From assembly GCF_024758505.1 (NCBI RefSeq), contig NZ_CP077970.1:6820001-6884000 (forward strand): a stretch of 64,000 nt of DNA, given 5' to 3'. Origin of the DNA: Bradyrhizobium arachidis (GTDB lineage Bacteria; Pseudomonadota; Alphaproteobacteria; Rhizobiales; Xanthobacteraceae). Each line of letters begins with the position of its first letter. Within the stretch, counting starts at the first letter, position 1. Position numbers and translations under genes: made by a program. Below are positions 26,471 through 36,120 of the stretch, piece after piece. The notes below the pieces were generated by a model. That model ran no database searches. It saw nothing but the letters and a program-made list of their open reading frames with translations, and was not told the DNA's origin.

Positions 26471-27157
26471 ATGCAGGCAAGAGATGTGATGGTTTCCCCC
26501 GTTTTGACCGTCGGCGCCAACGCCACCGTCCGCGAGGTCGCGCAGTTGCTGCTTGCCCGACGCATCAGCGCGTTGCCCGTCGTCGATGCCGACAACAAGA
26601 TCCTCGGGATTGTGACCGAAGGCGATCTGCTCCATCGAGCCGAAGCCGGCACCGAACGTCCCTACTCCTGGTGGCTTCGTCTTTTGACCGGCGATGCTCA
26701 ACTGGCTACCGACTATGTCAAATCGCACGCGGTCAAGGTCAACGACATCATGACGCGCAACGTCGTAACCGCCGCGCCGGAGACGCCGCTGCACGAGATT
26801 GCAACGCTGCTCGAAGACAATCAGATCAAACGTGTGCCAATCGTCAACCAGGACGGCCAACTCGTCGGAATCGTCAGCCGGGCCAATCTGCTTCAGGCGA
26901 TCGCAAGCGCCCGGCCGGAGCTCGAGATCTCGGTTCCTGATTCAACGATCAGAAGGAAGCTCCTTGAAGAGCTCAAGAAGCAGTCTTGGGCGCATACGTT
27001 CAACCTGAACGCAACGGTACGGAACGGGGTCGTCGATCTCTGGGGTTTCGCACCATCCGCGGCCGAACGCACAGCCATCCGCGTGGCGGCCGAAGCTATT
27101 CCTGGTGTCGTGACAGTGAATGATCACCTGCTTGAGACACCGACCTTCGTCTACTGA
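26471..27157 (+). CDS. CBS pair plus BON domain protein
   Basis: 228 aa. CBS motifs are at about 1-55 (MQARDVMVSPVLTVGANATV, LGIVTEGDLLHRAEAGTERP) and 90-145 (VNDIMTRNVVTAAPETPLHE, VPIVNQDGQLVGIVSRANLL). Residues 155-225 form a BON domain (LLEELKKQSWAHTFNLNATV, GVVDLWGFAPSAAERTAIRV, VNDHLLETPTFVY). GGAGG precedes ATG 26471. CBS-BON proteins in rhizobia are often low-oxygen or stress induced, which agrees with the FixK box. Confidence 0.9.
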   Translation: MQARDVMVSPVLTVGANATVREVAQLLLARRISALPVVDADNKILGIVTEGDLLHRAEAGTERPYSWWLRLLTGDAQLATDYVKSHAVKVNDIMTRNVVTAAPETPLHEIATLLEDNQIKRVPIVNQDGQLVGIVSRANLLQAIASARPELEISVPDSTIRRKLLEELKKQSWAHTFNLNATVRNGVVDLWGFAPSAAERTAIRVAAEAIPGVVTVNDHLLETPTFVY

Positions 27158-27237
27158 CGCGAAGCAGAAACTCCAGATTTGCGTAAGGACGTTGTCATTC
27201 GCTTTATCAAGGATGTAGTCGGCAGCCTTGCGAGGCG

Positions 27238-27384
27238 TGCCAACGCACGATCGACGTCGATGCGCGGGGCGAGACGGAAGCGGCTTGGCTGGCGAAGCAG
27301 ACATTCTGCGATGGGCGCGCGATTCGGGACTGGTCACTGCACGCCGATCGAATCGACGTGGAGCCAGCCGACTTTCCTCCTTAA
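27238..27384 (+). pseudogene. C-terminal part of a small conserved protein
   Basis: Reads CQRTIDVDARGETEAAWLAK, then QTFCDGRAIRDWSLHADRID and VEPADFPP, then stop. The ending WSLHADRI-x-VEPADFP is familiar from small Bradyrhizobium proteins. No start codon precedes the conserved part, so the beginning has been lost. Confidence 0.45.
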
Positions 27385-27680
27385 GTGCGATTTGCGGGAC
27401 GGCCTCATCGCGCCGATCAGTCCTCTGCATCGCAGCCAGACAGAAGGGCGACCTCCCCGCGCGAGTTCCTATTGCCGGGGCGCGGACTTCTCGTCAACCG
27501 ACGCGGCACGCTTGCGAAACAGTATGGCGGTGTCTGCGAAACTCGCAACGCATTGGTGACCGCAGGCGAAATTACGCAGCCGACCGAGCGCGGCATCGTT
27601 CAATCCGAACAGGCATCATCCTGGATCATCCTTGCGCCGGTCGGAATCATTTAGCTGACCTGCTGGAGACTTTGCGATGT
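27385..27680. other. Gap without a recognised gene
   Basis: One open plus-strand frame (27385-27654) exists but shows no familiar motif and no ribosome site. Confidence 0.4.
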
Positions 27681-28154
27681 TTATTTCCCGACAAACCGAC
27701 TCCCATTCCACCGTAGCAAGCTGCTGTTACCGTTTGCATCAACGACTTCAAGGACGGCCTGATCGTGAAAGGACGATAACCGAACGTCATGAGCATGAAC
27801 GGCAAGCACACGGCGATACCGGCCGGTGGTCGAGACGTAGACTTCGTGCAGGCATCCAGCGGTACCGCAATAAACCGTCCTATTGCGGCAGCGAAAATCG
27901 TCGAAATGGAGAGCTAAGAACTGCGCGCTCGGAACCGTGAGGTAAAGAGCAAACCGCTGGGCCGCGGCTACTGAGCCTCCGCACTTGGCATCCCATTTTC
28001 GCACGTCCGCTCGAATTTCGGGAGGCAGCATTTGAAGGTGCGCGGGATTCCAAGGGTCCTGCGCTGTCCCGCTATGGGAGAGCGCCGGCAGCCGAAGCCC
28101 GAACAAAGCAACAAGAGCGCATGCAACTACCGAGGCGATTTTGATTGGCTTCAC
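27681..28154 (-). CDS. Secreted hypothetical protein, 157 aa
   Basis: GTG 28154 has GAGGAG 9 bases upstream and starts a signal peptide (MKPIKIASVVACALVALFGL, cleavage near ALS-HS). The mature part contains three Cys (DAKCGGS, FRCRNRTVYCG) plus GCLHEV and a beta-rich end (AVLEVVDANGNSSLLRWNGS). Family unknown, periplasm likely. A FixK-like box lies 63.5 bp before its start. Confidence 0.65.
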   Translation of the reverse strand: MKPIKIASVVACALVALFGLRLPALSHSGTAQDPWNPAHLQMLPPEIRADVRKWDAKCGGSVAAAQRFALYLTVPSAQFLALHFDDFRCRNRTVYCGTAGCLHEVYVSTTGRYRRVLAVHAHDVRLSSFHDQAVLEVVDANGNSSLLRWNGSRFVGK

Positions 28155-28210
28155 TGCCCACAACTCCTCGAGACGTTTGGGGAAACTTAGCCCCTAACGC
28201 GGCGAACGGA

Positions 28211-28224
28211 TTGAGCGAGATCAA
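28211..28224. promoter_or_regulatory. FixK-like box before the secreted hypothetical gene
   Basis: TTGAGCGAGATCAA matches the consensus at 9 of 10 positions. Its centre is 63.5 bp before GTG 28154. Confidence 0.7.
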
Positions 28225-28305
28225 GCGAGAGCTGTTGGCGACCAGGAAGGCTGTTCAACACGCGACGGCATCCCCATTGCTGGACGGTAAGTGGATCGTG
28301 CTCAG

Positions 28306-28319
28306 TTGATGCAAATCAA
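28306..28319. promoter_or_regulatory. Perfect FixK/FNR box before the RND efflux operon
   Basis: TTGATGCAAATCAA (10 of 10) is centred 86.5 bp before ATG 28399, somewhat further than the other boxes. Confidence 0.8.
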
Positions 28320-28398
28320 CCCACCAAGGCTCTGAGGGAGTAAGCAAAATCTGCAATCACGGGGCGCTCCGGCCGCCCTGCGACAGAGGACATGCGTC

Positions 28399-29529
28399 AT
28401 GCAGCTCCGGCAGGCAACTTTCCGTCCGAGCCCCTTTCGGAGCGGGGCCCGCGCTCTTCTTGCGCTCGCGCTCAGTTTTCTGCCTTCAGTGTCAGTGGCG
28501 GAAGACGAGGTGAAGCTAAGCGCGGCGCAGGCTCAGAATCTCGGAGTTCGGGTGACGCATCCGGTATCGAGCCGTACCGACCAGACATTGCCCTATCCGG
28601 CCCAGATCGTGATTCCAACGCCGCAATTGTGGGTCGTCAGCGCGCCGGTTGCAGGGATGGTCTCCAATCTGGCTGTCGCTCGCGGAGATCGCGTCAACGC
28701 CGGCCAGCCACTCGTTACGCTGGAAAGCCCAAGCTTCGTTTCGCAGCAACGCGAGTATCTGCAAGCGGTCGCGCAAGAAGTTCTCGCCGCTCAGCAACTC
28801 AAGCGCAACGCCGACCTGTTTGAAGGCAAGGCAGTGCCGCAACGTGTGCTGGAGGCGAGCCAGACCGAAGCGCGGCAGGCCAGCATCGCGGTCGCGGAGC
28901 GGCGCCAAATGCTGCGTCTGAGCGGACTGTCCGACGAGGCGATTTCGCGGCTGACCAATGAAGCGGCGATCAGCGCGACGCTGACCGTCATAGCACCGCG
29001 GGCCGCCTCCGTAGTTGATATCTCGGTTTCGCCAGGCCAGCGGCTCGAGCAGTCCGCACCGCTCGTCAAGCTCGCGCAGCTATCGTCACTCTGGGCAGAA
29101 ATCGCAATTCCAGCGGCCAACATCCGGGCGATCCGCACCGGTGCGAAAATTGAAATCGAGGGCTACGCCATACCGGGCAAGGTCGTGCTGGTCTCCGAGA
29201 CCACGGACGCGGCAACCCAGACCATTTTGGTGCGCGCGGAAATCCCCAACAACGGGGAGCTGCATCCTGGCCAGACGGCCGCAGCACGCATCGGCTTCCT
29301 CTCCGCTGGCGAAAGCGCCTGGGAGATTCCTTATAGCGGGCTGGTCCGCCGCGGCGAACTGACTTCGGTCTTCGTGGCCATCGACGGCGGCTTCCGCCTC
29401 GTTCCGGTCACTCTGCTCGCGGAAGACCAGGACCACGTCGTGGTATCCGGCCCCCTCACGGACAAGAACGAGATCGCTATCGGCGGCATATCGGCGCTTC
29501 GCGGTATTCTCTCCGGATTAGGGCAATAG
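28399..29529 (+). CDS. RND efflux periplasmic adaptor (HlyD/CusB-like)
   Basis: 376 aa. A signal-like N terminus (ALLALALSFLPSVSVA) is followed by a lipoyl-like half (VVSAPVAGMVSNLAVARGDR), a coiled hairpin (VAQEVLAAQQLKRNADLFEG to EARQASIAVAERRQML), the second lipoyl half (LTVIAPRAASVVDISVSPGQ) and beta-barrel and membrane-proximal parts (GLVRRGELTSVFVAIDGGFR). It bridges the inner-membrane pump and an outer-membrane channel. First gene of a three-gene operon behind a FixK box. No TolC-type channel gene is adjacent. Confidence 0.9.
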   Translation: MQLRQATFRPSPFRSGARALLALALSFLPSVSVAEDEVKLSAAQAQNLGVRVTHPVSSRTDQTLPYPAQIVIPTPQLWVVSAPVAGMVSNLAVARGDRVNAGQPLVTLESPSFVSQQREYLQAVAQEVLAAQQLKRNADLFEGKAVPQRVLEASQTEARQASIAVAERRQMLRLSGLSDEAISRLTNEAAISATLTVIAPRAASVVDISVSPGQRLEQSAPLVKLAQLSSLWAEIAIPAANIRAIRTGAKIEIEGYAIPGKVVLVSETTDAATQTILVRAEIPNNGELHPGQTAAARIGFLSAGESAWEIPYSGLVRRGELTSVFVAIDGGFRLVPVTLLAEDQDHVVVSGPLTDKNEIAIGGISALRGILSGLGQ

Positions 29530-32500
29530 ATGCTCCAACGCCTCGTCGCATTCGCACTTTCGCAGCGGCTGTTCGTCGTCCTGAGCGTGCTGCTGTTGAT
29601 CGGTGCAGGCGCCGTGTTTCTGCCAAGCCTGCCGATCGACGCCTTTCCGGACGTATCGCCGGTTCAGGTGAAGGTAATCATGAAGGCTCCGGGCCTCACT
29701 CCCGAGGAGGTCGAACAGCGCATCACTGTTCCCGTTGAGCTGGAGCTACTCGGGCTCCCCAACAAGAAGATTCTGCGCTCGACCACCAAATATGCGCTGG
29801 CCGACATTACCGTCGACTTCGAGGACGGCACCGACATTTACTGGGCGCGCAACCAGGTTTCGGAACGCCTGTCAAACATCTCGCGCGATTTCCCGGACGG
29901 CGCGAACGGCGGGCTTGCGCCGATCACGAGCCCGTTGGGCGAGATGTTCATGTTCACCATCGACAGCGCCGAGCTCTCGCTCGCGGAGCGGAGGACCCTG
30001 CTCGACTGGGTGATCCGCCCGGCCTTGCGCACCGTTCCCGGCGTTGCTGATGTCAATGCGCTCGGCGGCCATGTCCGTGCCTTCGAGATCGTTCCGCGGA
30101 GCGACGCGCTCGCCGCCCGCGGCATCTCCTACGACCTGTTCCGCCGGGCCATCGAGGCCAACAGCCGGAATGACGGCGCGGGTCGCGTCAACCAAGGCGA
30201 AGACAGCGCACTGGTTCGCATCGAAGGCAGCATCCGCGGTGTCGACGATATCCGTTCCATCATCGTTGATACCCGCGACGGCATCCCGATCCGGGTCAGC
30301 GACGTGGCCCACGTCAGGATCGGCGCGCTAACCCGCTACGGGGCGGTCACCGCCGACGGCCGCGGCGAGACGGTCGAAGGGCTGGTGCTCGGCCTGCGTG
30401 GCGCCAATGCGAGCCAGCTCGTCCGCGACGTCCGGGCGCGGATTGCGGAGCTACAGCCGTCGCTGCCCAAAAGCGTCTCGATCAACGTGTTCTACGATCG
30501 GAGCCATCTGGTCAACCGTGCCGTCGGCACCGTGGTACGGGCGCTCGGCGAAGCCACCGTGCTCGTGATCGTTCTTCTGCTGCTGTTCCTAGGCAACTGG
30601 CGTGCCTCGTTCGTGATTGCGCTCAGCCTGCCTCTCGCCATCGTCATCGCACTGATCGTGATGCGGGCGGTCGGGATGTCGGCCAATCTGATGAGCCTCG
30701 GCGGCCTTGCAATCGCGATTGGAATGTTGATCGATGCACTTGTGGTCGTGGTCGAGAACATCGTCGGCAATCTCAGCACGCACGATCCCAGCAGAGCCAC
30801 GCCGCTGATCCACATCGTGTTCCGCTCGGTCTGCGAGGTCCTGCAACCCGTCGCCTCCGGCGTTCTGATCATTATCATCGTGTTCGTGCCGCTTCTGACC
30901 CTGCAGGGACTGGAGGGAAAGCTTTTTGTTCCCGTGGCGCTCGCAATCATTTTCGCCCTCGCCGGTTCGCTCCTGCTTGCGCTCACCGTCGTTCCAGTCG
31001 CGACCTCCTTCATGCTCAAGTCCGCCTCGCATGGCGACCCCCTCCTGATCCGGGCCGCACAGCGCGCCTACGCGCCTGCGCTGGGTTGGGCGTTGAACAA
31101 TGAGCGCAAGGTCATCGCAGCAGCGCTGATCGGCCTGATCGCCGCCGGCTTTGCCTACACGAGACTCGGCAAGACCTTCATGCCGACCATGGACGAGGGC
31201 GACGTCATTGTCAGCGTGGAGACGCTTCCTTCCGTTAACCTGGACGAATCGCTGGCCATCAATGCCAGGCTGCAATCCGCGCTGTTGAAGGTGCCGGACG
31301 TTGCCGGCATCATCGCCCGGACCGGCTCGGACGAACTTGGCCTCGACCCCATGGGTCCCAATCAAACCGATACGTTTCTCGTGCTCAAGCCGGCGGCAGA
31401 GCGGCAGACTACGGACAGGGAGGCCCTGTTGCAGAAACTTCGCGGGGTTCTGGCCGGCTTTCCCGGCATCTCGCTCAGCTTCACCCAGCCGATCGATATG
31501 CGCGTGCAGGAGATGATCAGCGGCGTACGCGGCGACGTCGCGGTCAAGATCTTCGGCCCGGACATTGTCAAGCTCAATGAAATCGCGGCGAAACTGACGT
31601 CCATCCTATCTGGCATCGATGGTGCCGAAGACGTCTACACCACGCTCAACGAAGGCGCCCAATACTACACTGTAGCCGTGAACCGGATGGAGGCCGGCCG
31701 CCTCGGCCTGACGGTCGACTCCATCGCCAACTCGCTGCGCACGCAGATCGAGGGCCGTACCATCGGGACGGCGCTCGAGGAGGGACGCCGCACGCCCATC
31801 CTGGTCCGCGGCAGCGAGACGACTCGGGAGGCGCCGACTCTGCTCGCCAGCCTGCCATTGACGCTCTCGTCCGGGCAGCACGTTGCGCTGTCGCAGGTCG
31901 CCCGCATCCAGCGCGTCGATGGCCCCGTGAAGATCGACCGTGAAAACGGCAATCGGATGAGCGTGGTTCGCGCCAATGTCCGCGGCCGCGACATGGTCGG
32001 ATTCGTCCAGGCAGCTCAGCAGACGGTTTCCGCCGAGCTTCCGCTGCCAGACGGCTATCGGCTGACCTGGGGCGGCCAGTTCGAGAACCAGCAGCGCGCC
32101 GCCGCGCGGCTCTCCGTCGTGGTGCCGGTCGCCATCGGCCTGATCTTCGTGCTGCTATTCACCACATTTGGCTCGGTGCGCCATGCCCTCCTGGTGCTGG
32201 TCAACATCCCCTTCGCCCTGATCGGCGGCGTGTTCGCGCTGGTCTCGAGCGGCGAATATCTGTCCGTTCCGGCGTCGGTCGGATTCATCGCACTGCTCGG
32301 CATAGCCGTACTGAACGGCGTCGTGCTGGTCTCCTATTTCAACCAGCTCCGCGCTCACGGCCTGAGCGAGGGGCGCATCGTCGTCGAAGGCGCGATGCGA
32401 AGACTGCGGCCCGTTCTAATGACGGCCAGTATCACGGCGCTCGGATTGATCCCGCTGTTGTTCGCCTCCGGTCCTGGATCCGAAGTGCAGCGACCGCTGG

Positions 32501-32604
32501 CCATCGTCGTTATCGGGGGCTTGGTCTCGTCCACACTGCTGACGCTGATCCTGCTGCCTATCCTATACCGCCGTTACGGCGGCGCTGCGAAGGGGGCCAA
32601 ATGA
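29530..32604 (+). CDS. Heavy-metal RND efflux pump (CusA/CzcA family)
   Basis: 1024 aa, full length, with twelve membrane helices and two large periplasmic loops. The start directly after the adaptor stop is typical. Family motifs are LPIDAFPDVSPVQVKV near the start, the proton-relay helix IAIGMLIDALVVVVENIV with Asp and Glu, PTMDEGDVIVSVETLP, and RRLRPVLMTASITALGLIPL near the end. The Asp-Glu pair in helix 4 points to the metal-exporting rather than drug-exporting branch. The metal is unknown. A DUF3240 protein follows with a 4-base overlap. Confidence 0.92.
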   Translation: MLQRLVAFALSQRLFVVLSVLLLIGAGAVFLPSLPIDAFPDVSPVQVKVIMKAPGLTPEEVEQRITVPVELELLGLPNKKILRSTTKYALADITVDFEDGTDIYWARNQVSERLSNISRDFPDGANGGLAPITSPLGEMFMFTIDSAELSLAERRTLLDWVIRPALRTVPGVADVNALGGHVRAFEIVPRSDALAARGISYDLFRRAIEANSRNDGAGRVNQGEDSALVRIEGSIRGVDDIRSIIVDTRDGIPIRVSDVAHVRIGALTRYGAVTADGRGETVEGLVLGLRGANASQLVRDVRARIAELQPSLPKSVSINVFYDRSHLVNRAVGTVVRALGEATVLVIVLLLLFLGNWRASFVIALSLPLAIVIALIVMRAVGMSANLMSLGGLAIAIGMLIDALVVVVENIVGNLSTHDPSRATPLIHIVFRSVCEVLQPVASGVLIIIIVFVPLLTLQGLEGKLFVPVALAIIFALAGSLLLALTVVPVATSFMLKSASHGDPLLIRAAQRAYAPALGWALNNERKVIAAALIGLIAAGFAYTRLGKTFMPTMDEGDVIVSVETLPSVNLDESLAINARLQSALLKVPDVAGIIARTGSDELGLDPMGPNQTDTFLVLKPAAERQTTDREALLQKLRGVLAGFPGISLSFTQPIDMRVQEMISGVRGDVAVKIFGPDIVKLNEIAAKLTSILSGIDGAEDVYTTLNEGAQYYTVAVNRMEAGRLGLTVDSIANSLRTQIEGRTIGTALEEGRRTPILVRGSETTREAPTLLASLPLTLSSGQHVALSQVARIQRVDGPVKIDRENGNRMSVVRANVRGRDMVGFVQAAQQTVSAELPLPDGYRLTWGGQFENQQRAAARLSVVVPVAIGLIFVLLFTTFGSVRHALLVLVNIPFALIGGVFALVSSGEYLSVPASVGFIALLGIAVLNGVVLVSYFNQLRAHGLSEGRIVVEGAMRRLRPVLMTASITALGLIPLLFASGPGSEVQRPLAIVVIGGLVSSTLLTLILLPILYRRYGGAAKGAK

Positions 32605-32912
32605 CGAGCGGCTCCGTCTGCCTCACACTGATCCTGCCGCGCCAACTTCGCGATGAGCTGTTCGACTATCTCGGCGAACAAACGGATCTTGTGAGGGGTT
32701 TCACGGCCTCCGATGCGGCCGGACATGGCACAGGCGTGCGGCTCCAAAGCATGGACGAGCGCGTGAAAGGACACGCCGATCAGGTCATCGTATGGATTAT
32801 ACTACCACGGAGCGATGCCGAGCGCCTGCTCGACCGGGTTCGGACTTCGTTTACCGCCACCAATCTTGTCTATTGGATTTTGCCCGTGGCAGAATTCGGC
32901 ACGATCGACTAG
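32601..32912 (+). CDS. DUF3240-family protein of metal RND operons
   Basis: 103 aa. Begins MTSGSVCLTLILPRQLRDEL, with GHADQVIVWIILPRSDAERL and TNLVYWILPVAEFG in the second half, a ferredoxin-like (PII-like) pattern. DUF3240 proteins regularly follow CzcA/CusA-type genes and may sense metal. The start codon overlaps the pump stop (ATGA). Confidence 0.8.
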   Translation: MTSGSVCLTLILPRQLRDELFDYLGEQTDLVRGFTASDAAGHGTGVRLQSMDERVKGHADQVIVWIILPRSDAERLLDRVRTSFTATNLVYWILPVAEFGTID

Positions 32913-32970
32913 GCCGTGAACCCATGTAATTTGTCGGGGCGGACGGCTTGCCCGGAAGAGGCATGACCTC

Positions 32971-33558
32971 ATGGAGTACGGCCTGTTGAAGTTCTTCCAT
33001 CTGCTCGGCGCCGTTCTCATGGGCAGCGGGCTCATTGGCGTCTGGATGACCGATTTACGCTCGCGCCAGTTGCGTGAGCTAACGCCCTTCTCCGAAGCCA
33101 TTCGCAATATCGCTGTCTTTTATGACGGGCTTGTCGTGCCGGGCGCATTGTTGCTGCTTGTCTCCGGTACTTGGCTGATCGTGCAATTCTACGACGGCTG
33201 GAATTTCCTGTGGACCCCGTGGCTTGCAGGAATGGTTGGGTTGTTCGCCTTCGAGTTCATCGAGGGCAATACGGTGACGCGCCTCTATTTCATGCGTATG
33301 CGCCGGCTCACGCGGACCGCCCTTACGGCGGGGCGCATCACACCTGGGCTTGCGCGTGCGCGCGGCGAGGTCGTGCCGACATTTACGCATTTCCTCGACC
33401 TACCGATCCTGTTCGTGATCATCGCGCTTGGCGCGATGCAGCCCGCAACGTGGACCTTCTTTATAGTTGGTTCGCTTACTGCGATCGCCATTGCAACGGT
33501 TATGACCGTACTCATTCCCCGACTTTATCCGTGGGGTTCGGAGCCAGCGCCGACCTAG
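32971..33558 (+). CDS. DUF2269-family integral membrane protein
   Basis: 195 aa with four to five hydrophobic helices (KFFHLLGAVLMGSGLIGVWM, GLVVPGALLLLVSGTWLIVQ, PWLAGMVGLFAFEFIEGNTV, LPILFVIIALGAMQPATWTF). His residues in FFHLLG and FTHFLD may bind heme or metal. It follows the efflux operon after 58 bases without its own FixK box, so it is probably read with it. Confidence 0.8.
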   Translation: MEYGLLKFFHLLGAVLMGSGLIGVWMTDLRSRQLRELTPFSEAIRNIAVFYDGLVVPGALLLLVSGTWLIVQFYDGWNFLWTPWLAGMVGLFAFEFIEGNTVTRLYFMRMRRLTRTALTAGRITPGLARARGEVVPTFTHFLDLPILFVIIALGAMQPATWTFFIVGSLTAIAIATVMTVLIPRLYPWGSEPAPT

Positions 33559-33775
33559 GTTGAGTTCCGGTCTGGGTCATTCGCGATCGGGTCAAGCCAG
33601 TAGCAAGTCCCGCCAAGTCGGCTATACCGCCGAAAGTGGAAGTAGATCAGGCCGGGGGCGTTGCGGATTGATGCTGCTGCCGGAGACGTGATTGGCTGTG
33701 TGCTAATGAGTCCGCGCCCTAACCAACAAGGCCTTGTTGCTCGGCGCTCAGGCTGCGTAAAGCTCGCCAAGCTGC

Positions 33776-36064
33776 TCACTGCGCGGCCACGGCTTCGTAA
33801 ATATCCTCCTCTTGAGCAGTATGCATACGCACAAGCGTTTCGATCGCCTCGATCACACGCTGGGCGTCTCGGATAAGATAACGGTCGACCTTTTCTGACG
33901 GTAGGTCCGCCGTGATCCGCGCGAGCAGCCGCGCAAGGTGCAGGATCTCTCGGTGCGCGCGGCTCATGGCCGAAAGGCCGTGGCGGTCTCGCAGCACCTC
34001 TGCAATCTTCGGATAGACGGTGCCCTCGTCCTCGCGCTCGTGCGTCACGACGCTGCCCTGAACCAGGCGATGAGCCTCTTCGATCAAGGCCGCCGCGGTG
34101 TCTGGGGTCGCATCGTCAATCGCATCGACGATCTTGCGCAGCCGGTCGAGATCCCTGAACAGCGCCTGGTGCTCGTGATGCAGTGCCAGCCCCTGCTCTG
34201 CGGATATCCGGCGACCGGCGATCCCATGGGCTGGAGTGAGCGCCCGCAGCGCGTTCAGGATGACGGCAATATCAATCACTTCCTGCACGATCGCCGCCGG
34301 CACGGGATCCAGCCAGCCAACGGTGGCGGCCACCATGGCCGCTATCGACAATCCCATACCAATAATGATGCTTTGGAGGGCGATAAGCCGTGCTCGCTGC
34401 GCAATTATGATCGCTTCGCCCACCCGATCAAGCCGATCGGTCAGGATGACCACGTCTGCCGCCTCGGACGAGGCGCTCGCGCCGCGCGCGCCGAGCGCAA
34501 CTCCGATATCGGCCACGGCCAGTGCCGGCGCATCATTGATGCCATCGCCGACCATGATGGTCGGATGCAGCCGCTGTTCTGTGCGCACGGCGTCGACCTT
34601 GTCGGAGGGAACGCGGTCGGCCAGCACGGCATCGAGGTCGAGCGCTGCTCCGACTGCCTGCGCCGCTGCAGCGCGATCGCCCGTGACCATCACCATTCGC
34701 GCGATGCCCGCATCGCGCAGCAACCGGATCGCTCGCGGCGTATCAGCCCGGAGTTCGTCGGCGAGCAGCAGTGCACCGATCGGACGGCCGTCCACGGCAA
34801 CAAAGACGATCAGCGCCGAGCGCCAAGATGCGCGCCGGATTGCCCGCAACTCCCACGGCGACAGCTCGGCACGTGAGCGAAGCAGCTCTCGCGAGCCAGC
34901 GGTTACCTGGTGGCCGTCGATCAGGCCGGACAAGCCGGTGCCCATGGTCTCTTTGACCTGTTCTGGCGCTTTGAGCTTGAGGCCGCGATCGACGGCCGCA
35001 GCGACGACAGTCTTGGCGAGGACGTGATGTGAGGCCTGCTCAAGGGATGCCCCGAGGGTGAGGACCTCGTCCGGGTTTTCCCCCGGAGCGACTTCAACCG
35101 AGAGCAATCGCGCACCTCCCACCGTCAAGGTACCGGTTTTGTCGAACAAAACGGTGTGCGCGCGAGCCAGCCCCTCCAGCGCCCCTCCGCCCTTGGCCAA
35201 GATTCCACGGCGGGCCGCTTGCGCCACGCCGGCGATGAAGGCGACCGGTGCGGCCAGAATCAGGGGACAAGGTGTCGCCGCCACCAGCACGGCGAGGCTA
35301 CGGGTCAGATCGCCGGAAATACGCCACGCCAGGAAGGAGATGACGAGCGTCACCGGCAGAAAGATCAGCGCATAGCGGTCGGCCAAGCGCACAAAAGGAG
35401 CCTTCGCCGTTTGCGCCGCCGTCACCATGCGCACAATACCAGCGTAGGTGCTCTCGCCAGCCGGCGCGGTAACGGTCAACTCGAACGTCTCACCCGCATT
35501 CAGCGAACCAGAAAGAACAGCACTGCCCCGCGTCTTCTCGACCGGAATCGGCTCTCCCGTAACGGCGGACTCGTCGATGGTCGCCACGGTCGAACGGACG
35601 ATGCCGTCGACCGGCACGATCTCGCCGGCGCGTACCAGGAGCTCTTCGCCGACGGAGACTCCCTCGATCGGCACCTCCTCGATCCGCTCACCAGTCTTCC
35701 GATGTGCCCGGCGCGGTGCACGATCGACCAGTGACCGCAGGTCGAGCTCAGCCCGCGCGATCGCGATATCCTCGAGCACGTTGCCGCCGGAATACATCAG
35801 CGCCACCACGGCGCCGGCAAGCGGTTGGCCGAGCGCCAATGCCGCGCTCATCGACAGGAGTGCGATCGCGTCTACTCCCAGGCGCCCGCTCAGCAAGTCC
35901 CTGACGATCGAGAACGCCAGTCCTCCTATCACAGGGGCCGTGCCGATTGCCCATGCGAGATCGGCCAAATCAGGCCGCCCCGCGGCTCGCGCAAGAATAC
36001 CAGCGGTCAATCCCGCGATTGCGATTGCAACCAGGGTCCATCGCAGGACTCGCTCGAATGACAT
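33776..36064 (-). CDS. P1B-5-like metal ATPase with C-terminal hemerythrin domain (Nia-like)
   Basis: 762 aa. ATPase motifs in order: TGEPIPVEKTRGSAVLSG (actuator), VAATPCPLILAAPVAFIAGV (metal site of TPC type in the membrane), phosphorylation site FDKTGTLTVGG, and MVGDGINDAPALAVADIGVA. The last 140 residues are a hemerythrin-like four-helix domain (LHHEHQALFRDLDRL, SVVTHEREDEGTVYPKIAEV, MSRAHREILHLARLL, MHTAQEEDIYE). TPC plus a hemerythrin tail is the signature of P1B-5 ATPases such as rhizobial Nia, which exports nickel and iron in nodules. No N-terminal metal-binding domain is present. ATG 36064 lies 63.5 bp after a FixK-like box. Confidence 0.9.
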   Translation of the reverse strand: MSFERVLRWTLVAIAIAGLTAGILARAAGRPDLADLAWAIGTAPVIGGLAFSIVRDLLSGRLGVDAIALLSMSAALALGQPLAGAVVALMYSGGNVLEDIAIARAELDLRSLVDRAPRRAHRKTGERIEEVPIEGVSVGEELLVRAGEIVPVDGIVRSTVATIDESAVTGEPIPVEKTRGSAVLSGSLNAGETFELTVTAPAGESTYAGIVRMVTAAQTAKAPFVRLADRYALIFLPVTLVISFLAWRISGDLTRSLAVLVAATPCPLILAAPVAFIAGVAQAARRGILAKGGGALEGLARAHTVLFDKTGTLTVGGARLLSVEVAPGENPDEVLTLGASLEQASHHVLAKTVVAAAVDRGLKLKAPEQVKETMGTGLSGLIDGHQVTAGSRELLRSRAELSPWELRAIRRASWRSALIVFVAVDGRPIGALLLADELRADTPRAIRLLRDAGIARMVMVTGDRAAAAQAVGAALDLDAVLADRVPSDKVDAVRTEQRLHPTIMVGDGINDAPALAVADIGVALGARGASASSEAADVVILTDRLDRVGEAIIIAQRARLIALQSIIIGMGLSIAAMVAATVGWLDPVPAAIVQEVIDIAVILNALRALTPAHGIAGRRISAEQGLALHHEHQALFRDLDRLRKIVDAIDDATPDTAAALIEEAHRLVQGSVVTHEREDEGTVYPKIAEVLRDRHGLSAMSRAHREILHLARLLARITADLPSEKVDRYLIRDAQRVIEAIETLVRMHTAQEEDIYEAVAAQ

Positions 36065-36120
36065 AACTTGGTTCCGCAGTTGCACATCAGACCACTCTCT
36101 TCCAAAACCAGCTTCGTTGT

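Noticed and set aside
26345..26860. Long start for the host-attachment gene
   Set aside because: It would be antisense to the CBS-BON gene and would cross the shared FixK box. ATG 26344 has a strong ribosome site.
33938..34876. 312-codon open frame on the plus strand
   Set aside because: Antisense to the P-type ATPase; no motif.
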